NCBI GenBank assembly: GCA_964035545.1
Contig: OZ037768.1
Location: 1,601,501-1,665,500, forward strand
Source of the DNA: Bugula neritina
Lineage: Eukaryota; Bryozoa; Gymnolaemata; Cheilostomatida; Bugulidae
DNA length: 64,000 nt
Direction of reading: 5' to 3'
Below the pieces are notes generated by a model that saw only the letters and a list, made by a program, of their open reading frames with translations, searched no databases and was not told the DNA's origin. Numbering within the stretch: the stretch's first letter is position 1; the number at the start of each line of letters is the position of its first letter. The position numbers and the translations under genes are program-made. Shown here one piece after another: positions 11,786 through 24,916 of the stretch.

Positions 11786-11813
11786 AATAAACACACTGTC
11801 CTGCCAAAATAAA
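11786..11813 (+). terminator. Poly(A) signals (two AATAAA) of the SKA2-like gene
   Basis: AATAAA occurs at 11786-11791 and again at 11808-11813, about 360-385 bases after the stop at 11428. These are the first canonical signals downstream. Confidence 0.6.
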
Positions 11814-12673
11814 CTTCAATGCTTTTCTACGTCACTTTGGACAAAGCTACCCCTCTTTCCCCGCAGTAAGAGTTGAGCTCTGTCCAACATGTCTCCTTTC
11901 ACGTGGCTGAATTTTATTCCAAGAAAGATTTGTGCACTGAAATGTAACTCCCCAGTGATATTTGTTTATATAATGTATATCTATAAGTTTAGCCTGATTT
12001 CCTATTACTAAGTTCTCATTATTGGTAAGGGTGTATGCTGATCTTTCCCATCCTACACATTCAACTATCAATAATATATAGCAGGTTATCTAAACAATTG
12101 CATATAGTATAAATAGTAGCATGCTATATTTGCTACTGTTCATGCATGCCCGTTTGACCCCTCATTTTTCTAGAGCGTTTATAAATGGTTTATGGCAAAA
12201 CAGACATTTCATACCTCTTTGGGGTCCAAAAGTTGAGTTATTTGTTAATCATAATGTTGAAATATGATTGCAAATGTTTAAATATAGTGCATTGTTTTGT
12301 TCCACATACTGTTTTTTATGAAATCATAATAAGTTTGATACGTAAAGCAACTGTTCAGCTAATCTAAACAAGATAGTCATTTGGATGTATACAAGTATTC
12401 TAACAATCAGCACTAATAAAAGATAACATCTATTCCACAGAAATAAAACTATCAACTTCTACCTACATCTATGGTACTGTATGCCTATCACTAAACTTTC
12501 AATTTCACAATGTTTATACAGCTACAAATTTTAGTATACAAAGAAAGTGGACCGTATTTTGCTTCAATCTCCTTATAATATTTCCCAACTATAAGTTATA
12601 TTTTTATGATATTAAGTCTTGAAATACTTTTAGGTAACTGTGACAAAATAGTGCCTTCAATTTTTCCTAGAAA
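11814..12673. other. Spacer between convergent SKA2-like and ankyrin genes
   Basis: No exon or repeat is evident. The short open frames have no supported splice sites or recognisable content. The right part should be the 3' UTR of the ankyrin gene. Confidence 0.45.
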
Positions 12674-15600
12674 CTATTTATGTTTTAAAGTTGGGGAAGA
12701 GAAACTCTGTTTACTGGGAGGTATATTTTCTCCAGTGTCTGTGGTAATTTCTATGAGAGGTAAAATATTGGAATTGGCTAATTTGCTTTTCTTCTCAGCT
12801 TTAGAGAGTTGCCCTTCCGGTGCAGTAGCTGAGGGAGATAATGTTTTTAAGGTCGAAGTCTCGGAACTGCCTAGTAGCCTTGGTATTGCTGGGGTACTGA
12901 CGCACATTACTATACTATCTATGGCCAAACGCTCTTTTGCCGAAGGTTTGCTGTGCATAAGGTCCTTGATCTTCTGCAGCGGACTCGTACAGCTGTTGGA
13001 TTTCAAGTTACTCACGTCAGAAGCACTCTTGGTAATGTTCTTGTCGATATTGCGAATTGTTCGTGCAGACTTTGGAAATGATTTACACTTTTTTAGTGTC
13101 TTAATACAACTTTGACTGCCACACAGCTTTGCCCACTGCAAGGCGTTCATGTTTCTGGTGTAGTCGGTGAGCTCGGTGTTGGCATCTGAAACAAATACAA
13201 GCAGCATGTTATGACTCATCAAGCAGCGTGTTATGACTCATCAGGCAGCATGTTATGATTCCAATATATATTATTTGCAGAAAATTTTAAATCATCTATT
13301 TGTTTTCATCACATGAAATAGGAAAATAATGCTAACTAATAGAAAGTTCATTGACACCACTAATAATTCAATAACAATTAATCATACACACAGAGTTCCT
13401 CTCCATTAGCATACTGCATAAACTTATTACTGTCAACTTGATTTATTGAAAAGTAATAAACACAGTACTGCAGATTAAATGCAAACTACTTAAGATGAGG
13501 CTAAAAGTATGTCTGGGCCAACCCTGTCAAATCTCTACCTTTAAGCAACAGATTAAACTGAATATGCTACGTCGCAACCTTCTAGTACACATTGACTTTG
13601 ATTGTGCCAACAGCTAAGTGTTGCAAGCTCAAATTCTTGCAGAACAATCTGCTTTAGTTTCCCTAATTAGTGAAATCATAAAAATACTCATCACTTTACT
13701 GTCTCAGTGTTCCCCTTACCCTTCAGGAGACATATTGCTGTGTCATGTGACATATTGCTGTGTCATGTGACATATTGCTGTGTCATGTGACATGTTTCTG
13801 TGTCATGTGACATGTTGCTGTGTCATGTGAAATATTGCTAATACACAGGTATACAGTCTACAGGTATACAGTATACAGGTACACAGTCTACAGGTATACA
13901 GTCTACAGGTATACATGTAAGACCTGAATGATTAGCACCAGGGAGTGACATGTTTTCAGCCAAATGTAATTGGAAAATACTCATTAGTATTCCGTATGAC
14001 CTATTGAGTACGTTACAGCAATAAACAGCATGCTGGGTAACAATTGCTAGAAACTACAGTGCAATCATTAGAGAGTCAATTTGTGAGCATGAAGTTGTGT
14101 GCACTTGTACAGATTAACTACAATATGTCAAACTAGCCTAACCAACGAGTATTAGAGATATTTAAAATGTACGTAACAAACGTCACATACATAAACAGAA
14201 GCTCCAACATATTTTTCACTATGAGCGCGATTATAGTGAATGTGTCATGATTTAAGTTAGTATTTGTATGCCCTTGATATTAGGAAAACCAAACCTGCAC
14301 AATATGCCCAACACAATAATGTGCTACTGAGCATTGAACTATAAGGAAGTTTTAGCTCATTGCACATTACATACTGATGATTAAAGGAATTCAGTGGAAA
14401 TGCTGGTTTTACAACTTTTGAATATTACAGCTTGTACATGTATAATATATTATTGTAATATTTCATAGAATAAAGACTTGCTAAAACTAAGCTGGTGATG
14501 AAAAGCTTTTGATTAAGCTGCAGACTGTGTCTCTCACCATATGCTGGACACATGGTTTGGGGGGCTTTAAAGTAGCACAACATAAATGACCTTGCTATGG
14601 TTAGAACCCATGACCTAGGAAAAAGTGTGTGTTATACAACGCCAATTCTCTAACCCCTAGACTGAATGCTCTCTGCTATAATAGTATAATATATCGTAAA
14701 ATACTAGATAACATTCTATTACAGAAAACACAATTGACTATTTGATTTAATAAGATCACTACCAGAATGAGCATTAACAATTTTTTATCAATTTCCACAA
14801 AAGTGGGACATACTTAGTATGTTATGTTAGACAGAGTCATCATTTCTCCTTAAGCAGCTTCTGAAGTACAAATAACATTATATAACAGTGTTAACTTCCC
14901 AGACATGATGGTAACCTTAATTTATATTTATATTACAGCAGGCTTACAGAAACCTTATAACCTAAGACTAATTTATGCAGATATACTAGTCGGTATATTT
15001 TCACACAAAAACAGACAACAAACTAGTGTGCAAATATAAGTTTTAATTAATCATAACATTTGTCAGGTGACAGTGTGAAGATCAGCTGAACAATGAAAGC
15101 TGCGAGTAGTTTACTAGCCTGTGTGCTTTAAATAAAGCTTCAGCGGCTGAAAACTAACTTGCAGTTTACGTAACTTAACAGGTCCTAGTGCTAACTTTAC
15201 AGACTTAAATTCAATAGAAAGTAATTGATTGACTTTGTTTACATTGTGTAAGTCAACTCCCATCCTCCCTGATCTAATTTATCTGATCCGATTACAAAAG
15301 CCAACAGTAGACCAGGTCAACTAACTCAGCTCCTAGCTGTCACATGACCACATGGAAATGGTGCCAACTATATACAATGGTAACACGGCCTCTCCAGTAA
15401 AGTTGTACAAAGCAAACCAGCTTGTACCAATTCTTATAGCAGATGTCTCTGGACTGAGTTAACCTGTAGTTCTTATCACCCTTTTCATCTCAAATTGAGG
15501 GTGTAATGTAGGGTGTCCCACACTGAGACTGCATAAAATCATCAACTGAAATTCAATTTCCACCCATCTCCAACAATTTTGTTCAGTTTTTTTAAATAGA

Positions 15601-18600
15601 AAAACAATCTTCAAAGTCTGTACAGAATAATTCGAGTGATGATTGAATTTATGAACTTGAAAATGGATGAAAGAGTAAGAAATGCAGTTAGGTGAAAGGA
15701 GTGGATGCAGAAAAGCCTTATAAAAGGAGTGTATACAGACCTGCCTTGAGTAAAAGCTCCACACAGGAATGATGATCATGTATTGCTGCCTTGATAAGAG
15801 CTGTGAAGCCATTCTTGTTGGTTTGGTCTATATTGCTGCCGTATTCTAGAAGCTTCTTAGTAACTTGATGGTGACCTGTAACCAGAAGGGTAAGCATGTC
15901 TAGCAACGCTGACTGAAAGAGGGATAATGTTCATTTACGTGTAAACATTATATATTATTTATTAATATATTAAATATAAAATACTTCTACATAAGATTAT
16001 TCCAAAAATTTCATATTTAAAATATTTAATGGTGATATAATATCATGCAGCTTCTAGATATTCATACAACTGCTATTATATGTCGTTGGGGTGAGGAAGA
16101 CTCATATTGACATAAGTAGAGAGGTTGTAAAAACATCACTAAGAAAAGTAAATAAAAATATAGCCTCATTCCAAATAGCTAAATCCACCATTTCCTGCCT
16201 AGTGGCATTGTTGCAAGCTTTTTTTGAAGTGGTCAGGTCAATAACTAACACACGCTGCCAGTTGTCTGCTGCCGGCATCCTAGACTACCCCTCCCTGCAA
16301 CCAGTTCTACTACCACATCATTGCACTAGATCCAGGGTCCTTTACTTGGTCCATAATGCCTCTTACTATTACTATGCTATAGCACATGCAAGTAATAGTA
16401 CAAGGTAATGAAAAAACAATTATAATTATTTCATCTATTTAAAACTGCTTTAGCTTCAAAGGTCAAACGAAAGTCAAACAAGTGAAGGATGTGAAAGTCA
16501 ACTGACCAACTTGTACAAGATCTAGGGATAGAAATAATGAAAACATTCTCATCCATTTCCCCAGACTTTTGGCAAATTTTTCAGCCAACAAAAATAACTC
16601 AAATATTCCTCAAAATATTTATCTAACTTGCACACCGTTACACTTCAATCTGGGTGACTTTCCTCACAATGTCAAGCTATGTTTGACGTTAGACCAACGA
16701 CAGAGGTGGATGTAGCATTTCAAAAGGGAAGTATGAAAAATAAGTTATGCTGCTGCTAGAATGTCATCCCAAACCCCAAACCAAAATTCATATAACTATT
16801 AAATAACTCGGGCTATTGAAATTGTTTCATCACTACCCTTGAATGTAAAAGCACTGATAAATCTATGACAAGAACACATGTATGTAATTTGAAATTATCT
16901 TTCTTCCAACCTGCATTGGTGTAACAAAACTGCTTAATTTTGCTCTGAGTGTTTCATTACACATGAAAGAAAAACAAAATTCTATAATAATCAAATCCCG
17001 AGGCCGTTCCATAAAAATTAAGAAACATACATTGATTGATTGATTGATTGATTGCATATCACAGACATGACAACCCATTGTCATGCCTGTGATATGCAAT
17101 AAATACTGGCTGTAATATAAGTAGGCATGAACAAAAATGAAAGAAAAGAAACATACACATGCTGAGCGTTTGCTTAATCAGTCTAAGATGGCAGCAAAGT
17201 TGCAATATGGTCGACGTTTTCTGCCTTTACTAAAATTGAAGAAGTCAAAAATATTAGTCACACAAGCTCGCCCACCAAAGATGAGCCCACCTACCAAGGA
17301 TAAGCCCCGCCACCAAGTATAAGCCCACCCACCAAGGAAAAGCCCACCCACCAAGGAAAAGCCCACCCACCAAGGAAAAGCCCACCTACTAAAAATAAGC
17401 CTGCTTACAAAGGATAAGCCCCCCCCCCCTACCAAGTATAAGCCCACCCACCAAGGAAAAGCCCGCCTACTAAGGACATGACCACCTACCTAATGACACA
17501 GCATAGATAAGGGGAGTGTTCCCTTCGGAGTCAGCCAAGTTCACATCTGGAACGTCTGTAGCCAACAACAACTCAACCATGTTGGCATCACCCATAGCGG
17601 CAGCAAAACTTATGCAAGTCTAAAATTAAGAACATAACAGTCAAGCGGATTACTGTCTATTATTACCACGCTTTGTTTGAAATCAATTGCTGATGAGCAT
17701 ACATAGACTGTGAGAAATACTAGCTATATAATTATATTGCTGGGATATTAAATGATTATATAATGTACGGTAAATCTTATATTATATGACAATTGAAATA
17801 AATAGAACATGTTGAAATATCCAACAGAAACAGAAAATTGAATCATTGCGTGTCTTCAGAGTAAAATATTTTTCTAATAATTATATCATAGTAGCAGTAG
17901 TAGTAGTAGCAGTAGTAGTAGTAGCAGCAGCAGTGGCGGTAGTGGTGGTAGCGGTAGTGGTAGTAGTGGTAGTAGTAGTAGTGGTAGGAGTGGTAGGAGT
18001 GGTAGTAGTAGTAGTAGTAGCAGTAGCATTAGCAGTAGCAGTAGCAGTAGCAGTAGCAGTAGCAGTAACAGTAGCAGTAGCAGCAGCAGAAGTAATAGTA
18101 GTAGAGTAGTAGTAGTATTAGTAGTAGTAGAGTGGTAGTAGTAGTACTAGTAGTAGTGCAGTGATAGTGCTACTAATGGTAATAGTACTGGTAACCTAGT
18201 AGTTACCAGAACATACATACATACATATATAGGTAATATAGCCTATAGGCCTATAATATTGCTTAAGTGTACTTATACAACAGGCAGGTTAAATCTATAA
18301 TGTATATATGCCACTTGTGTTGATATTGATATATATTTAATGCAATGGTTTTTGTATATTTGAAGTAGAAAATTTATTAGCAAGCATTGATTTACATTAT
18401 AACACTAATGCTATCTGGAATGGTAGAATATACCTGATATTTACAACATGGACCTTATTTTGAGCATGTGCATGGCACTTGTTCATGACATAGCACACAC
18501 TGTTTGCCAGGGGGCGGGGTGGGGGAGGTTTGAACAACTTTACAGGATCTGGTGCTTCTTTGAAAACTTTTTTTATGCAAATGTTATTTTAAATTAAAAA

Positions 18601-20502
18601 AGTTATAGCCTGATCATTGCCCTTTAGCAAAATAGACCGACTAAAATGCCCTAAAACAAGTTAGACCGACTATTGCACTTCAAATTTTAGACAATACTAA
18701 TCGAGCAACTATAAAACCATTTCAAAATTTGAAACAAATAGCTTCTTCATAGAATTAATCGGCGTTGTTGAAAATAGTCTTTTTAACTATTCTAAATCTG
18801 GGAGTGCCCGCTTTAGATATTGCTCAAGTATAATTTCTAAAAATTAGAAAACAACTATAGACCTACACATTATTATATTATAAAGTAAATTAGGTGCAAA
18901 TTAACCCAAAGCCTTGAGTTTGATGGTTTCACTTATCTTCTATGTAAGCTGTCCCAGGTTAAAGGTCAAAATTAACTCAACAACGGAGGAAATGAAAATC
19001 AGCTGGTAATTCATTATGTCATACACATTCACGGGCTTTCCATGTACCGATCTCAGATCGATCTCGCTGAGATCGATCTGAGACATGTGCTCAGATCGAT
19101 CGTTTTTCCATGAGAGTGTCAGATCGATCTCTCGGAGTTGCCTCCTCTTAGGTAAAGACTACTTTAATAGCATAATTTTTTCACCCACCTAAGTGATAAA
19201 AGCTACTGCTGTTGAAAAACAAAATTTGCATAGTCTAAAATTTACCGTCAGCTATAAACTCTACGCAGTAAAGCTTTTAGTATGAAGTAATTTGGCCAAT
19301 TTAAGATAATTAATTTTAATATTTTAGCTTGAAAGCTTATATAAAATTAATAGCTGTTGTGCAGCTTATTCATAAACTTACGGGACTAATAAGCTTAAAA
19401 TTACGCAGCAAATAACTAATGACAGTGCGTTATACTAGTCATTTAAATTCAATTTAAATACTCTCACTTTTTGTATCTTCTACCGTCCATAATTTTACAT
19501 AATTAAGTTTTCCTAATAATTTTACTGAAAGTCAAAGTTTTGCCACTTGAAAAGGTGGCTATCTTAATTATTAAGTACTTTGCTTAGTAATTAACAATAA
19601 GTTATCATTTTTATTAGCAGACAACATTTTAGCGAGCAGTCATTTTTCTACTTCTCGGATCGATCTTTCGTCTTTCCATGGTCTTATTGCCTTGAGATCG
19701 ATCTGAGTTCGAGCTCTACAGACCGACCAGCTCAGAACGACTGAGATCGATCTTTGACGTCTTTCCATGGATCGATCTGCCTAAGATCGATCTGAGATCG
19801 GTACATGGAAAGCCGGTGATTCAGTGCCATGCTAAGAGACTGAATGGGTTGATAAGTTATTCAACTGGTGTCAATTAATATGTATCACCATTATTCTACC
19901 ACGATAATATTAAAGTATTGTTCAATAGTGTAATAATTATATCTTGCATAATGACATTTCATTACAGCCTTTTAGGAAAACTTTAAACATGTTAGGGATA
20001 AATCTTGTAAAATAAAGTATGATTACGTCAGCTAGAATGCCTGAACCATAGCCACATGAAAAGCAAATAGGATAATGGTTAACCACACGATTATTCCTTG
20101 TCTAACTTTTCGAAACTGCAGGGTTTTTCTTCCAATACGTTTAGTAAGCCAAGTTATCACCATTATTAAGTAAGAGAATAAAATTTCGTGCTGGGATATG
20201 AATTAACCCTCGGGGTCAACTGGGGTCACAGCACCAACAGAGCTTAGCTAAATACGTACACGGGTTCAAAGCTGCTGGGGTGAGTTTGAGTACAGATGAA
20301 AAAACATTAAATAACAAGTGCAACTATCATTATTTTATAAATTATCTACCCTTACCCTATCATTCTTATCAGAGATGTTTAGAGCTTCCAAGGCAACTTT
20401 GTTTTGCTGCAGTAATTTAGCAAGGTGGACGCTGTTCCCAGTTCGTACCAAAGTCAGCAGGTTGCTGAATGACTTGACTGCTTCCTCATCCATCCGGGTC
20501 AT
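12674..20502 (-). CDS. Ankyrin-repeat protein, ANKRD33/ANKRD33B-like
   Basis: Four minus exons join in phase: 20502-20356, 17619-17490, 15875-15741 and 13185-12674, giving 307 aa. The ATG at 20500-20502 has an in-frame TAA upstream. The N-terminal helix pair (KSFSNLLTLVRTGNSVHLAKLL) leads into ankyrin repeats: ISFAAAMGDANMVELLLA, then EGNTPLIYAVSLGHHQVTKKLL (completed across the exon 2/3 join), then NGFTALIKAAIHDHHSCVELLL. A degenerate last repeat reads MNALQWAKLCGSQSCIKTLKK. From about residue 175 the chain is polar and likely disordered. The wording GFTALIKAAI--H--CVELLLKA followed by ALQWAK matches the ANKRD33 family, whose mammalian members act in photoreceptor transcription; function here is not implied. 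The repeat at exon 3/4 is one residue shorter than consensus, so donor GTCTGT at 15740 is the least sure junction. Confidence 0.75.
13725..13920. repeat. Two adjacent minisatellites in ankyrin-gene intron 3
   Basis: About five copies of a 20-bp unit (CATATTGCTGTGTCATGTGA) are followed by five copies of a 15-16-bp unit (ACAGGTATACAGTCT). Neither touches a splice site. Confidence 0.85.
14590..14680 (-). mobile_element. tRNA-derived SINE-like fragment
   Basis: On the minus strand an A-box-like GTCTAGGGGTTAGAGAATT is followed about 50 bases later by a B-box-like GGGTTCTAACC, with a T-arm stem ATGG/CCAT. The spacing and wording resemble tRNA-Glu-type polymerase III promoters (GTCTAGTGGTTAG and GGGTTCGAxxCC). 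The acceptor stem does not pair well and the B box is mutated (TCTAA for TCGAx), so a SINE head or tRNA pseudogene is more likely than a working tRNA. It lies in intron 3 of the ankyrin gene. Confidence 0.5.
17051..17100. repeat. Hairpin with 23-bp arms and 4-base loop
   Basis: ATTGCATATCACAGACATG opens the left arm and CATGCCTGTGATATGCAAT closes the right arm, with a single mismatch and the loop CCCA. A (TGAT)n run directly precedes it. Confidence 0.8.
17283..17489 (-). repeat. Donor-anchored minisatellite, about 20-bp unit, ankyrin-gene intron 2
   Basis: On the minus strand exon 2 ends CATTAG and the intron starts GTAGGTGGTCATGTCCTTAG. Units of the form (G)TAGGTGGGCTTTTCCTTG then repeat about ten times. 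Several keep TAGTAGGTGGG or TTGGTAGG, copying the donor. Confidence 0.75.
17880..18165. repeat. Imperfect (AGT/AGC)n trinucleotide array
   Basis: About 280 bases of AGT, AGC and GGT triplets. The poly-Val/Ala open frame on the plus strand is an artefact of the three-base period. Confidence 0.95.
19030..19818. mobile_element. 789-bp MITE with GATCGATC-rich ends
   Basis: The ends form inverted repeats of about 35 bp with one mismatch, starting CAC(G/C)GGCTTTCCATG and continuing into TCAGATCGATCT. The 3-bp sequence ATT flanks both ends (19027-19029 and 19819-19821) as a likely target duplication. About 100-170 bases at each end are packed with GATCGATCT motifs in both orientations and further TTTCCATG copies; the middle is plain AT-rich DNA without coding capacity. 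It lies in intron 1 of the ankyrin gene. I cannot assign the superfamily. Confidence 0.85.
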
Positions 20503-23500
20503 TCTATAGTGCGGAAGGCAGATGAGAGAAGAGCTGTTTAGACAGCTTCTTATTCCCCAACGTTTTCACTAGTACTATAGTCTGTAGAAGTTGTCTGTCC
20601 GTGAAATAAAGCAATCAAATTTTAAACCGGCTAAACCAAACGTTCCTAAAAAGGGTGATTGAGTAAGTGACAAGTAGTGAGTGACTAGGTGAGTGAAACA
20701 ACACTGAATAACGCATGAGTAAAGAGTGACTTGTGAATTAGTAGTGAGTCATAAGGGAGTTAGATAACAATAAACTAGTAGTGATATTCAAAGTGACTAC
20801 AGACCAGAGTTAATTTGATAAAATGTTTTTGCTTTTGACTGATCAAATATATAACACTGTTGTTATTGGTGAATATATTGATATTGCTTCACAATAATTA
20901 AACTATAACCCAATGATACAAAAATTGCATAGCATAATGACAGTTGATGCGCATAACCTGGTACTTAGTAAGGGATCTATGCCAACTACAGGTAAAATAA
21001 TATAATTACTATTGAGTCTGGTAACACCAACTTTTACCTGCTGAAGATTAAGCACCTAAATTATTACAAGGATCAATACAAACTGCTAAAAGCAACAAAT
21101 TGGCAATATGAAGAATTTTGCACTGGCAATCCACCCCATAACAAAGATCACTAAGTACTAATAGTGCACATAATGTACTTCCTATCTATACTATATCACC
21201 CGTGAAACAACAAGTATCTTTATGGTTAGACTGACAACAGTTTACACTTGAGTCAAAACCATATTCCCACTTCCTGTGACTGAGCCGCAGTGTTTTTATC
21301 TTTAAGGATGCCAATGATATCAACAGCTCAATGGTGAGAGTGGGATTACAAAGCAATGGTAATTTAATCTTGGCTTTTAGCTAAAAGTTTCCAAGGCATT
21401 GTTTATTCTCATTGGATACTTAGAAGAGAGTTGAAGCCAAAATCGATGCTTTGCTGAAACTAATACTGGCAGAGTATTGTGCAGTCTAGACTAGCCTGTG
21501 CTTAGTCCAATTATTATCCCACTGCTATAATACACAACTCTGACATAACAAGCGTCAAACCGTAGTCTAAGACTCCAAGACAGATGTTTAATGATTTTAG
21601 TCAGCAATAAGTCTTAAAAGTTGGAGATAAATCACCAGTTAAAGCCACTAATCTTTCTGTAAACTGCTGTATTCTGGGAAGGGGGTGTTTCACTACGCAA
21701 CAGTAAAAGGCAGCTGATACGTAACATAGCATAGGAACCACTACTAAACTGTGACTTTCCTAACGTCATCATGTCACAAGTCACAAGTATAATGTCTATG
21801 ATATACATACTACAGAGAAATACATAAGCCATCTACACAAGCATGAAATATACTACATAAATGTATAATGCAAATATTATCATAAAATATACCACATTTT
21901 ACACAAACTGTATGGCTAATTATTGCCTAAAGGCCTAATTGCCTATTGTATAATGTGTACAACTGTATTAATGTAATAATATTACACTGCAGAGCAATAT
22001 TGCTCTTGACATATGATATGGTTATTACATATAATGATATGTTTACTACGTTATATTTATACATGCTTGTACCTACTACAATGGTTATACATGTTATATA
22101 TTTACACATAGCAGTAACTTACAGTTTCCTATATACTTACACATAGCAGTAATTTATAGCTTTCTATATACTTACACATAGCAGTAACTTACAGTTTCCT
22201 ATATACTTACACATAGCAGTAACTTAGAGCTTCCTATATACTTACACATAGCAGTAACTTACAGTTTTCTATATATTTACACATAGCAGTAACTTACAGT
22301 ATTATATACACATATAAACAACTTGTTTATCGTCAGTTGTTAGTTTTCTCACAGTATGAAATGATGACCATCAGTATTCAAAGGCCACAACTATGTAGAA
22401 TGTAACTGAATTTCTACAGCACAACAGTTCAGTTATGGTAACGTCTTCTATTGGGTTATATGACAGAATATTACTACTCCAGGACCCTAAGCTACCTCTA
22501 GGTATATACTAGCATAATGTTTACATACTATATCTATATACCAGCACTGGCTGTTTATAAGGTATATCTTCATAGGGAAACTTTGAACGGCAATATGTTT
22601 GGTATGTAAATAGAAAAGGGACCGGTATCATAATATTATATAAAGATAACACAGGTTATTGCTTGTATAGTAGATAACAACTCTCCTGTAAACCTATAAC
22701 ACAATTATGGTGTGTGAACATAATGCTAATGGTGTAATAATATAATCCTAATGGCATAATAGTATATATTATAGTGTATGTAATATAATATAAAGATAAA
22801 GTGATGTAAATATATTATAGGTAATATGGTTTAATGGTATAAGAATAATAGTATATCAATATTAATACAGATATGATTATTATTAATCTATAGATGTAAT
22901 TTTATAACATTAACATAAATATAACACAATCATAATGGTACAATGATATACTTATATAGTGATAGTAATGGTAGAATAATGATAGCCGTAATGCTCACCT
23001 AATAAGCTGCTAGAGTACGACACTATTTAGTTTTGATATCCACAGGGTTGTCTTTAGAATAAGAATTAATAAGAGAAAGAAATCAATTCAGTTTCTTGCC
23101 TCAATCAATGTAGAGCTTATATAACTACAATTGATAGAGAAATTATATGGAGAGCTACATCTACCTTCTATAATTACCTGCAATAATCACATAGGACGCC
23201 GGGTCAGGAATAATAGTGGTAGATTAGAGTCGTTTATACTACCGAAGAAACAACCTTTAGTGACTTAACTAACTGCTCAGTCATTAAAATTCTGAAACAA
23301 TGTGTCAATTGAAGCTGGAAGTTATGTTAAAGGCAAACGGTCAGCCAATTATATTCAAGAACAAACGCGCCATCAGTTCAATCTAAGCAGTACAGAGCTT
23401 GTATTGCACGTGTAGAGAGAAAAGTGGAACGATAACCCTTAAACCTTTACCGAATAATGCAACTCGATAACGCAGTAATTGCAGTAACTTATCTTAATAT

Positions 23501-24711
23501 TCATATGTATTTCATAATTGTGAAGCAAAATTTAATGATGTAATATATTATGGGCATGTGCAACAGTTTCGTTACACATTCACCATTAACTTGACAGCTA
23601 AAAGACATTATTGTCCTATGTTTAGTTGCGATGAATGGTACTAGCGTAATATATAGAATGCACATCAATGACGCAAACATGTATTATTAGTAATTTGTTG
23701 TTCAAATATAGTATAATGACAAAGTATTGGACTTTTACCATAAACACAGACTATAGCATGGCATGTTTATTACATAAATTAACTTTATTACTTATAATTT
23801 GTGAAACTGCCATTGGCTAGGGCATGAAAAAGTGCCAATAAATAATATAGTATGTTAATATATAATATAGTATGCCAATGTATAATGGAGTATAGTGTTG
23901 TAAAATAGCTGTTCAAGAGTTTAACACCTCTTATAGTGCAGCCATTATAAGGTTTAATTAGAACTATTAGCTGATAGATGAATGGGATGTTCTGTAACCT
24001 TGACCTTGAAGATGATGATATATAAATATAGTGGGAACAGGGAGTGGGCCACACCCCCATCTTATAAGCAGAATAAGGTGTGGATTAAGACATTACATTC
24101 ATATACACTATTATTTGGTCTAGAGTCTAGATTCTAGAGAAATAATTATATAACCTAGTAATGAAAATATAATCCTGCTACCTGAACAGGACAGGTGACA
24201 GGTGATAGGTGAGAATAGTAATGACAATATAATAGTATCATATTTATATTTATTTTTGTTTTCGTACCGGAATAGTATTATTATAGTTTTGAGTTGCGTT
24301 ATAGACTTGTAATGATAAAGTAAAGTCATAACCAATTATATGGAGAACAGAAACTATACGATGGCTTGGTCTGACACAACAGTACTGTGAACACAGTACT
24401 GCAGTTAACTCTCAACTTCCACCACGTCTGGCACCCAGGAGAGAAAAAATCCCGACAACATTTGGAGCAATTGAGCCAAATGCTACACATGATCCCTAAG
24501 CTGCTACTGACTCACACTGGCCTGTGTTAACTCAAGATATAACAGGCAGATGCTGTGTGTGACCCAACATCAACTGGAGATATCATGAGTTTCTGTAGAT
24601 GATGCAACTTAACAATTTATTGCCGGAGTAAGGGGGGGGGGGAAATGACACTGAGGCAAGCACCCCCTTCAGCTTTTGGCTTCTTAAAGATCCACAGACT
24701 TTACAGTGCTT
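20503..24711. other. Gene-poor spacer upstream of the ankyrin gene
   Basis: No exon with support is visible on either strand. AT-rich DNA with TATA-type runs dominates, and the 35-bp array at 22085-22300 is the only ordered feature. The promoter of the ankyrin gene should be at the left end. Confidence 0.45.
22085..22300. repeat. 35-bp minisatellite
   Basis: About six copies of ACTTACACATAGCAGTAACT followed by TACAGTTTCCTATAT, with minor variation. Not linked to any exon. Confidence 0.9.
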
Positions 24712-24916
24712 ATGATGAAACTCCTGCAGGAAGAAGAGCACCAATCAAAACTTGCAAAAACATTTGATAAAATCACCAAAAGCTGCCGCAGTAAGTTGCT
24801 AACATCTGTATACGCAACCTAATTAGTATAATACCATTGCAGCTCTCTACCGTGAACCTTTGGAGATGCTAGTGGGAACACTGGATATTGACCAACATGA
24901 AAAACACAGCATGTAA
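24712..24916 (+). CDS. Possible two-exon 3' end of an unknown small gene
   Basis: An open stretch starting with ATG-ATG at 24712 encodes a charged helix (KLLQEEEHQSKLAKTFDKI). It ends at 24790 on a perfect donor, A|GTAAGT. A 52-bp intron closes at ACCATTGCAG, and exon 24843-24916 continues in phase (TLYREPLEMLVGTLDIDQHE...) to a TAA. Both splice sites are canonical and the base composition is less AT-rich than the flanks. An in-frame TAA at 24685-24687 blocks the frame upstream, so either translation starts at 24712 or an acceptor lies between (TTTACAG at 24706 is possible). The stretch 24400-24500 also looks gene-like but could not be joined. I do not recognise the protein. Confidence 0.35.

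Noticed and set aside
12606-13115. 169-residue plus open frame
   Set aside because: It is the antisense shadow of the last ankyrin-gene exon, which has a supported acceptor and domain content on minus.
17846-18109. Poly-Val/Ala open frame
   Set aside because: Artefact of the AGT/AGC trinucleotide array.
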